A DNA stretch of 13,681 nt from Flavobacteriales bacterium UBA4474 (GTDB lineage Bacteria; Bacteroidota; Bacteroidia; Flavobacteriales_D; Sanyastnellaceae). The number at the start of each line of letters is the position of its first letter. Position 1 is the first letter of the stretch. Below the pieces are notes generated by a model that was not told the DNA's origin, ran no database searches, and saw only the letters and a list, made by a program, of their open reading frames with translations. The DNA lies in contig DGOE01000030.1 in the NCBI GenBank assembly GCA_002389295.1, positions 15,989 to 29,669 on the forward strand, written 5' to 3'. Below, in pieces: positions 7,504 to 13,681 of this stretch. Both the position numbers and the translations under genes were made by a program.

Positions 7504-7524
7504 CTCTTGTCAATTCTTTCCGTC

Positions 7525-7770
7525 TTACAGCACCCCAACCCAGCGGGCCAACTGGCCATTGGCGCCCCTGATCTCAAGGGTGGCCCACCCTCTCACGCTG
7601 GGGGTCTGAATGAACACCTCACCCAATGCGGATGGAATTCGGCCTTTTTCGACCAAACGGCCTGAAGCATCAAACCAGTTGTATTCCACACCTGCCCATG
7701 CTTCAGAGAAGACAACGCCCAACTGACCGCCTTGTGGCCCCAACCAATGCAGCCCCTCAGGAGAGGCAGT
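7525..7770 (-). other. Divergent T9SS type A-like C-terminal sorting domain of the larger protein
   Basis: The last 81 residues read as a short beta domain: a strand with QLGVVFSEAW, the middle motif WFDASGRLVEKGRI (equivalent to MTDAAGRTVWSG in the paralogue), then GWATLEIRGANGQLARWVGVL at the very end. A PNP motif is missing, as in the paralogue. The call rests on layout, C-terminal position and the paralogue. Confidence 0.6.
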
Positions 7771-10700
7771 CAAGTACTTACCTACAGTCACTTCGAAATC
7801 GGCGGAGGCATCACAGTTGAATCCATAGGTCATCAACTCCAAGGAATACGTGCCTACTTGCTCGACCCGCACTGCCAGAGGCGCATCGGATCCGACCTCT
7901 TCCCCATCCAAGAACCACGCGTATCCAAACCCTTCACCTGTGGTGCACGATGGACAAGCCGCCTCAATCCACGCTCCGCCGTTGGCCTCTGCCTGGACAA
8001 ATCCGCTGTACTCCAAGGCCACACTCGGCACATCATCGTCCCACAACGAGACCCATTCAAAGTCTTGCAAACAAGTGTGGTCCACCTTCAACATGTATTC
8101 ACCCGGAACGATGTCTTCAAGAAGGTGCTCACCTGCAGCCAATGTCTCCGACCAGATTGAGGCATTGCCCTGCATCAGTTCGGTGTGGTAGTCTCCACTG
8201 CCGTAGAGCTCGAAAGCCAACGAAGCTGCTCCTTGATTGCACTCAGACGGCATGGGGTTCACACCCAAAAGTTCGGGCTGCTCCCCAGGGGCAACCACAA
8301 CCTGGCGTCGTCCTCCCCTGCACAGTGAACTCTCTTCGTCCGCATTCATCATGACCGCATATTCACCCGGCGCTATGGGCAGTTCCACCATACCTGTCTG
8401 CTGATACAATGTCGCTGCGATTTCCATCGTGTTGTAATCCGTCACCGTCAGGTCAGCCACCGCTTCACCCAACTCAAGCAAAATCATGCCTTCTTCGCTA
8501 TCGGGACAGTCAGGAGCCAAGCCTTCAACCGCACCGAATGGCACGGAATGCAATGTGAATCGTCCCGCTTCCGCGACATCCCCTTCCAAGGTGAAGTTCA
8601 ATTCCTCGCCTTCCTGCAAGACCAACACTTCACCCGTCACATGATCCACAATGTGAGCGCAGACCGGCATTTGCCCATTGGTCTCCACCACACGCATGGT
8701 TGTGGCAAAATTGGCCTTGGATTCAACAAACAACTCACCATCAAAAGCCTCAAGCGGCAGGTGTTTGGCTACATACTTCTGATCGCCCACGATGAAAGCA
8801 CCTTCACCGGATCTGATGGATGTCGACCGAATAAAGCTCATATCGCCATCTCGGTACTCTTCAATGGAACCGTTTTCTGAAAACTCAAGGAACATTCTCG
8901 TCGCCCCGTATGCATTCTCAAACTCCACCAAGACATTGGCTGTGCCCTCCTCCGCATTTCGGATAAATCCAACGGCTGTTGCATCATTGTCAACCATCGT
9001 TGGGTCCAAGCTCAAGGTTCCACTGCTCACCCCATCTTTTACCCGCACCCAGAAGCCCTGACCGGGATTGATGTAGCGCATGGCCAACGAATCCTCACCG
9101 GCCTCCTGTGCATTGGACCAGGTAACCCCAGCTGTGCTCTTGCCATACCTCCGGAAACGCTTATCCTGAGTGTCATACACCGCAAATTGATCCTCCACCA
9201 CAGCATTGTTGCCACTGGATGCATCAATCACAGCATCCCAATCGAGAATTGCCTGGTAAGGGTTGAAGACCAAGTTCCAACCCTCAAATTCTGCCGAAGG
9301 CCCTTGTCGCGTCACTGTAAAGTCCTTTGCGACTCCTCCAATTTTGTGGTCATTCAATCCTCCAATCGCAATCATGGTTGGGGATTGCGATCCATAAGCC
9401 ATAACCCAACACCCGCGATCGCTGATGCTCTCGTTCTCAGAAGCAGGACTTTCAATTTGTCCGGTCACCTCATTCCAAAACAACACTGTTGACGAGGAAT
9501 TTGGATACGCGGAACCAGGCCATCCTGAAGTGTAAAAGTCCTCACTTGTATTGAGGTCACTCACAGTGGCATTATTCACAGGGCTCCCATACAAAGTGTA
9601 TCCCCAATAGGTTGTGCCATCATCGTCGGGGGCGATGTAGCGCTCCACCTCGGCCCGCACGGCGGTGGCTTGCGACTGATTCGCCGCCCGCGCTCCGCTG
9701 CTGCCGATAAAGGTGGCCGAAGCTGGAACAGGGTCGAGCAGCGCATTGCTGTTGCCATCCGATGAAAAGCGTATGTACGATGTGCCGGCATCAAAATTGG
9801 CATTCTCCTTGATGGCCATGCGCGCTTTGATCCGCACATTGTCCAACAGCGACACACCATTGACATTGGTATTGGCAATCTCCAACTCATCAAACGTGGC
9901 CCCTGCACCCGAAATGGACTGTGGGCCGTTACCGTTCATCACAATCTTACCTGTAACACTCAACGGGGGCACGGCTTCAAACGCCACATTTCCACTCACA
10001 GTGACCACCTTTCCATTGGGCAATGTCAACGATGAAGTAGCGGGGAAGTCCACATTTCCGAGGCCCACGCTGTCGGGTGCTCCTTCACCGTCTGGGATGG
10101 TGAAGTCTCCGAGAAAACATGCCATTCCGGTCCCTGTAAATGGGTCGCTGTCCTCGGCGGTAAACGTCCCCATGACTTTCAGCTCGTACCCCGCAGGCAG
10201 ATTAATGAGTCCCCCATCTTCTACCCACAAGTCCCGCACATACAAATCCATGCGCCCCGTTACAGCATTGAACTGGGTACCGTCGACCGTCACCGTCGTT
10301 CCGGAAGTCACCCTGAAATTCAGGTTGGTACTGGCATCGGCGCTGAGCACATCCACAGCACGCATCTCCACGTACTCCTGATCCAAGCAAGAATTGTCCG
10401 CGCAATCCGAACCCGCCCAAATGGCACTCGAGAAGCCGCCACTGTAGCGGCTGTAAGCCAAAGTAAATGTGCAGGAGCCATCGTCCACCTCAGCCAAGGC
10501 ATTGTAATTGCTGGCATCCGGCGACATACAGCCCTTCACGCCCCAACCGGATACTTCAATGTCATCGAATGATCGATAAGTAGTGGTGTTTTTCAGCGCC
10601 ATGCGGACCGCCACCGTGCTGGCCGTGGTGGTCTTCACGACCGAGAAAGGCGCAAAAGAAGGCCATGCACCACCAGAAATAGCGGCTACAACCGAGTCCG

Positions 10701-13681
10701 AAGCCGCAGCTGGGACGACACCATCCTCAATCAAATACACCTTGGAATAGTCAGACGCTCCAATGGTTCCATCCGCCGACCACGTACCTTGCACGAATAC
10801 TTTACCATAACTGGAGACGTCTATACTCTCCGTAGTCCATCGGGCCTCAATGCCCTGCAGCTGATAAGCATCAAATTCTGTTCCGTTGCCCCCGCTGTAA
10901 CTCTTGGTGCAAAAGTTGGTCGGCTCAGTACCATCCGAGAGGTTGCCGTTATTTACCGTGGCATCATCAAAGGAAACGCTCCACTCATTGATTCCACTGG
11001 ACAGAATATTGTCCGTATCCGTGGCGCCCAAATACCCCATGTCGTTTGCAATCGCCGCTGGCGTCCCATCAGCTATGGATGCTCCTGCTAGAAAATCTTC
11101 AAACCAAAGCTGGTTCCATGTGCTGGCTGTTCCACAACCACAAGTAGCCGAATAGAAGTAGTAATCGCTTCCTACAGCAGCTTGGCACTCATCTCCAGGA
11201 TAAAGGCAACTGCCATCGTCGTCGCCCGCCGCAGGTGAGAAATTGCAAGCCGCCCGTTGCGTACATCCACAATTTCCTGCAGGGAAGTCCACACAATCAT
11301 CCACCGGGTCGCAAATCCCATCACCGTCCGCATCCACACAACCCTGGATTATGAGGTTGTCAATGTAATAAATCTCGTTATTGTCATTTGTAGCCAACAC
11401 CCGTATCTGAAGGGTAGAACCTTGTATGCCGGACAAAGAGAAGTTGCTGTTGTTGTTCTCATCTGTCCTTGTTTGTTGGGTAACATATCCTGCCGCATCC
11501 ACGTTGGTTTGGAGCTGGAGAAAATCACTTGAGGCTTCATGCGCCCCATTGTCCGCGACATCAATTTGAACATCTACGATGTATCCAGTTATGGTAATCA
11601 CCGGCGAAAGCAATCCGACAACCTCGGCATCGTCAAATGCAAACTGCTGGGATCCACCAAAAGACAATGGACCTACATAGTCGCTGGCACTGGCACATGA
11701 CACCGTGAAATTGGCGTCCGCTGCACTCTGGGTTCCCGTGCCACACATATCGCCAGTAGCGTCGTTTTCAAAGTCCTCGGACCACAATTCAGTAGGCGCG
11801 GTCGTGACCGTTACCGTTGCATTATTCGTAGCCGAATTGCCACTTGCATCCTCCACCGTAAGGGTAACCGCATACGTACCGATGGCAGTGAAGTCGTAGG
11901 AACTCGCTGCGAGATTGTTGCCTACGGTAATCGTGCTGGTCAATGCGGAGCAGGTGTCGTTGTCCGTAGACGTATTGAACGTCGCGTTGGACGCGTCCAA
12001 GGTGACCGATGTGCTCACGAGGTTGAGCGTGATGTTGTTGGCCACCGCTGTCGGCGCGATGTTGTCGGCCACCGTGACCTGCGCTGTGGTCTCTGTTCCT
12101 GAGGAGTTGCCCTCCGCATCCACCGCCGTGAACTTGTACGTCGTGGTGCCCAAATCAGAACAGTCCACCGGGATGGAACTGAAGAACTCTGCCCCGCCCG
12201 CACTCAATGCCATCGTCAAAGTCAAAGCGCCCGCTGCCGTGCAGTTGTCGGACACCGTCAAGAAAGAATCCGGCACCAGCGTGGCAGCGCCGGCAGCGTC
12301 CAGGTAGATCGTGTTGTTTACCCCGGTCGTGGTCGGTGCCGTCTGGTCGGCGATGGTGATGCTTTGGCTGCTTTCCGTACTCGTAGCACTGGACTCATCC
12401 GTCACCCGGAAGTAGAACGTCTTGGCTCCGATATCGGCGCAATCCGCGGTAAATGTGGTCGCGAATCCACTGCCGGACGTCTCGGACATCTCATAGGTCA
12501 TATTCCCCGCCGAGGAACAATCGTCGGTGGCGGTGATGTAAGCCGAAGCATCGATGATCACGGTGCCGTCGCTGCCCAACGCCTCTGTCTGCCCCGAAAG
12601 CACACTGGAAATGGTCGGAGCCGCGGAAGTAATGGTGATGGAAGCCGTCGATGTCGTGGCATAGCCATAGCTGTCCGTGGCGCGCAGGTATATCGTCTGC
12701 GCCCCGACCTCCGAGCAGTCATATGTGACACTGGCTGTAGCCGTTTCCCAATCCGTCCCTGTCTTGGAAGCCTGCTTGGTGATGCTGCCCGCCGCATCGC
12801 AGTTATCGGCCAAGGTGGACCCGCTGGGTTCGTAAAAGAAGACCTGCACCGAGCCACTGGCGATGGCGTACGATCCTCCCGGAGTGGAGAACGTCGGCCC
12901 CGTGACGTCTTGCACCGTAACCGTCACAGAACTGCTGGCAGAAGTATTGGCACCATCCGAAGCGCGGTAATACACCGTACGCGCCCCGATGCTGTCGCAA
13001 TCAAACGTCAGCGTGGAAGCCCAGGTGGAATTGTTGTGCGAAAGCTGAATCGTCGGCGAGGCTTCACAGTTGTCAGTCGCCGATGCAGAAATATCCGATG
13101 TTCCAATCGTCACACTTCCAGCCCCGTCCAAATCCACCGTCGAATTGGACGCGGTAACCGTCGGCGCCGTATTGTCCTGAACCGTCAACGTCACAGACAC
13201 ACTGGCTCCATCATTGGTGCCATCGCTGGCCCGGACATACACCGTATTGCCCCCCACGTCAGAGCAGGAGTAGGTCAAGGAGCTGCTCCAATTGGTGTCA
13301 TCCTTGGACAGCTCATACGTCATGGAAGATTCGCAGTTGTCCGTGGAGCTCGCCGCCAGGATCAAGGGCAACAAGGTGTAAGCACCACTGCCATCCAAAC
13401 TCACCGTGGCATCGCTGGCAGAAGCCGTAGGCCCTGTGACGTCCGCGATGGTGAAGGTCGCCGCCGAAGATGCGGCACTGGTGTTGCCCTCTGCGTCCTG
13501 CGCCTTGAAATAGAGGTCCAAGCTACCGAGGTCGGCACAATCCACCGCCAAGGTCGAAGTGAACGTTCCATCGGAAGCGCGGCTCACGAGGTAAGTCAGA
13601 CTGCCCGATGCAGTGCAGTTGTCTGTAGCCGAAACATAGGTGTCCGACGCCGTGATGGTGGCATCGCCATTGGCATCGAGG
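7525..13681 (-). CDS. Giant multidomain surface protein with HYR-like repeats and T9SS-type C-terminal domain (5' partial)
   Basis: The frame is open from the right edge to TAA at 7525, giving at least 2051 codons; the true start and any signal peptide lie outside. The GTG at 13587 is inside a repeat (upstream codons read ...VSATDNCTASGSLTYL) and is used here only for numbering. Order: seven HYR-like repeats (edge to residue 596); an E-D-F beta-sandwich-like module (600-749, 11790-11341); a Cys-rich linker with D-x-D-x-D-G (751-801); a second E-D-F module (827-1014, 11109-10546); GCMSPDASNY...DDGSC (1019-1039); a beta-solenoid-like stretch (about 1070-1310); the YIAP, WGYTLYGSP, GWNLVFNPYQAILDWD and PGQGFWV region (1314-1545); SprB-like and PKD-like modules (about 1690-1930); and a divergent T9SS-like end (1940-2020). 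No catalytic motif is seen. An extracellular adhesive or structural role is inferred from the parts and from the paralogue downstream. Confidence 0.92.
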   Translation of the reverse strand, partial: LDANGDATITASDTYVSATDNCTASGSLTYLVSRASDGTFTSTLAVDCADLGSLDLYFKAQDAEGNTSAASSAATFTIADVTGPTASASDATVSLDGSGAYTLLPLILAASSTDNCESSMTYELSKDDTNWSSSLTYSCSDVGGNTVYVRASDGTNDGASVSVTLTVQDNTAPTVTASNSTVDLDGAGSVTIGTSDISASATDNCEASPTIQLSHNNSTWASTLTFDCDSIGARTVYYRASDGANTSASSSVTVTVQDVTGPTFSTPGGSYAIASGSVQVFFYEPSGSTLADNCDAAGSITKQASKTGTDWETATASVTYDCSEVGAQTIYLRATDSYGYATTSTASITITSAAPTISSVLSGQTEALGSDGTVIIDASAYITATDDCSSAGNMTYEMSETSGSGFATTFTADCADIGAKTFYFRVTDESSATSTESSQSITIADQTAPTTTGVNNTIYLDAAGAATLVPDSFLTVSDNCTAAGALTLTMALSAGGAEFFSSIPVDCSDLGTTTYKFTAVDAEGNSSGTETTAQVTVADNIAPTAVANNITLNLVSTSVTLDASNATFNTSTDNDTCSALTSTITVGNNLAASSYDFTAIGTYAVTLTVEDASGNSATNNATVTVTTAPTELWSEDFENDATGDMCGTGTQSAADANFTVSCASASDYVGPLSFGGSQQFAFDDAEVVGLLSPVITITGYIVDVQIDVADNGAHEASSDFLQLQTNVDAAGYVTQQTRTDENNNSNFSLSGIQGSTLQIRVLATNDNNEIYYIDNLIIQGCVDADGDGICDPVDDCVDFPAGNCGCTQRAACNFSPAAGDDDGSCLYPGDECQAAVGSDYYFYSATCGCGTASTWNQLWFEDFLAGASIADGTPAAIANDMGYLGATDTDNILSSGINEWSVSFDDATVNNGNLSDGTEPTNFCTKSYSGGNGTEFDAYQLQGIEARWTTESIDVSSYGKVFVQGTWSADGTIGASDYSKVYLIEDGVVPAAASDSVVAAISGGAWPSFAPFSVVKTTTASTVAVRMALKNTTTYRSFDDIEVSGWGVKGCMSPDASNYNALAEVDDGSCTFTLAYSRYSGGFSSAIWAGSDCADNSCLDQEYVEMRAVDVLSADASTNLNFRVTSGTTVTVDGTQFNAVTGRMDLYVRDLWVEDGGLINLPAGYELKVMGTFTAEDSDPFTGTGMACFLGDFTIPDGEGAPDSVGLGNVDFPATSSLTLPNGKVVTVSGNVAFEAVPPLSVTGKIVMNGNGPQSISGAGATFDELEIANTNVNGVSLLDNVRIKARMAIKENANFDAGTSYIRFSSDGNSNALLDPVPASATFIGSSGARAANQSQATAVRAEVERYIAPDDDGTTYWGYTLYGSPVNNATVSDLNTSEDFYTSGWPGSAYPNSSSTVLFWNEVTGQIESPASENESISDRGCWVMAYGSQSPTMIAIGGLNDHKIGGVAKDFTVTRQGPSAEFEGWNLVFNPYQAILDWDAVIDASSGNNAVVEDQFAVYDTQDKRFRRYGKSTAGVTWSNAQEAGEDSLAMRYINPGQGFWVRVKDGVSSGTLSLDPTMVDNDATAVGFIRNAEEGTANVLVEFENAYGATRMFLEFSENGSIEEYRDGDMSFIRSTSIRSGEGAFIVGDQKYVAKHLPLEAFDGELFVESKANFATTMRVVETNGQMPVCAHIVDHVTGEVLVLQEGEELNFTLEGDVAEAGRFTLHSVPFGAVEGLAPDCPDSEEGMILLELGEAVADLTVTDYNTMEIAATLYQQTGMVELPIAPGEYAVMMNADEESSLCRGGRRQVVVAPGEQPELLGVNPMPSECNQGAASLAFELYGSGDYHTELMQGNASIWSETLAAGEHLLEDIVPGEYMLKVDHTCLQDFEWVSLWDDDVPSVALEYSGFVQAEANGGAWIEAACPSCTTGEGFGYAWFLDGEEVGSDAPLAVRVEQVGTYSLELMTYGFNCDASADFEVTVGKYLTASPEGLHWLGPQGGQLGVVFSEAWAGVEYNWFDASGRLVEKGRIPSALGEVFIQTPSVRGWATLEIRGANGQLARWVGVL
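11293..11337 (-). other. Thrombospondin type 3-like acidic segment
   Basis: Residues 751-765 (VDADGDGICDPVDDC) have the D-x-D-x-D-G calcium-loop pattern with two cysteines. It sits directly after the first E-D-F module and before a Cys-rich stretch with CNFSPAAGDDDGSC, the same kind of linker as in the paralogue. Confidence 0.7.
11800..13681 (-). repeat. Array of seven HYR-like (Ig-fold) tandem repeats, open at the right edge
   Basis: Units of about 88-94 residues follow each other. Typical units open with [NVQ]-T-[AG]-P-T, then an L-D-G/A-x-G strand, a TDNC motif, a [DS]-C-x-[DES]-[ILV]-G motif, [YF]-x-[FRV]-x-[AV]-x-D, and a closing T-[VI]-x-D. Boundaries: 13681-13441 (partial), 13440-13174, 13173-12907, 12906-12625, 12624-12346, 12345-12064 and 12063-11800. 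Each full unit except the last has one Cys in the first motif and one in the second (C85/C108, C174/C197, C263/C291, C357/C383, C449/C476), suggesting an intradomain disulphide. The last has a single Cys (C546) and looks more like a plain HYR/PKD unit. The repeats diverge at the DNA level, though codons for the DCxDxG and DNC motifs recur every 265-285 bp. Confidence 0.88.

Larger units (their letters stand above)
7525..11355 (-). repeat. Paralogous core, copy 2 (protein-level duplication)
   Basis: This segment encodes the part that aligns with residues 377-1616 of the neighbouring 1616-aa protein; the anchor motifs are listed under copy 1. Domain order is the same throughout with only small length differences. 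The part encoded to the right of 11355 (the first E-D-F module of this protein and the HYR array) has no clear collinear match, so the copies differ mainly at their N-terminal ends. Confidence 0.88.

Noticed and set aside
13585..13587. GTG as the start of the larger giant protein
   Set aside because: The frame stays open to the window edge and the codons upstream encode the first part of the same HYR-like repeat, so this is an internal valine codon.
11800..13681. Periodic DNA repeats as a CRISPR or satellite array
   Set aside because: The period of 265-285 bp follows protein repeats in one open frame, and the repeats are diverged in DNA sequence.
2507..13681. A defence, toxin or biosynthetic system hidden in the giant genes
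   Set aside because: No nuclease, polymorphic-toxin, NRPS/PKS or ATPase motif was found in either frame; the content is beta-rich extracellular modules.

Overview
The window looks like chromosomal DNA from a member of the Bacteroidota, probably a Flavobacteriales relative with fairly high G+C. Three things point there. Two giant secreted proteins combine modules typical of type IX secretion (T9SS) cargo. A TATATTTG element, matching the Bacteroidota -7 consensus TAnnTTTG, lies just upstream of one of them. The visible starts lack clear Shine-Dalgarno sequences. The genus cannot be set from the sequence alone.

Left part (1-2467, + strand): four tightly packed genes, paaA (5' end cut by the window edge), paaB, paaC and paaD. 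They encode the phenylacetyl-CoA 1,2-epoxidase: catalytic di-iron subunit PaaA, small bridging subunit PaaB, structural subunit PaaC, and PaaD, a MIP18/DUF59-type factor thought to help mature the Fe-S or di-iron centres. Gaps are 11 nt, 0 nt and a 7-nt overlap, so this is one operon. The reductase gene paaE does not follow paaD and must lie elsewhere, possibly upstream.

Right part (2507-13681, - strand): two very large genes convergent to the paa operon. The first (2507-7357, 1616 aa) is complete, has a signal peptide and has its own promoter-like element. The second (7525 to beyond 13681) has no start in the window; at least 2051 codons are visible. The two are paralogues. From about residue 377 of the first and about residue 745 of the second (numbered from the GTG at 13587) they share, in the same order: a Cys-rich/acidic linker, a beta-sandwich-like module opening with an E-[DN]-F motif, a second Cys-rich linker, a beta-solenoid-like stretch, a GWNL...NP region, SprB-like and PKD-like modules, and a divergent T9SS-type C-terminal domain. 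They differ at the N-terminus: the first carries an extra E-D-F module, the second an array of seven HYR-like repeats continuing off the right edge.

The 167-bp spacer between the giant genes holds a strong intrinsic terminator for the upstream gene, a possible second weaker one, and the promoter-like element of the downstream gene, so the two are probably transcribed separately. No RNA genes, insertion sequences, CRISPR arrays or phage genes were seen. The most interesting content is the tandem pair of mosaic surface proteins; I see no enzyme motif in them and infer an adhesive or structural role only.
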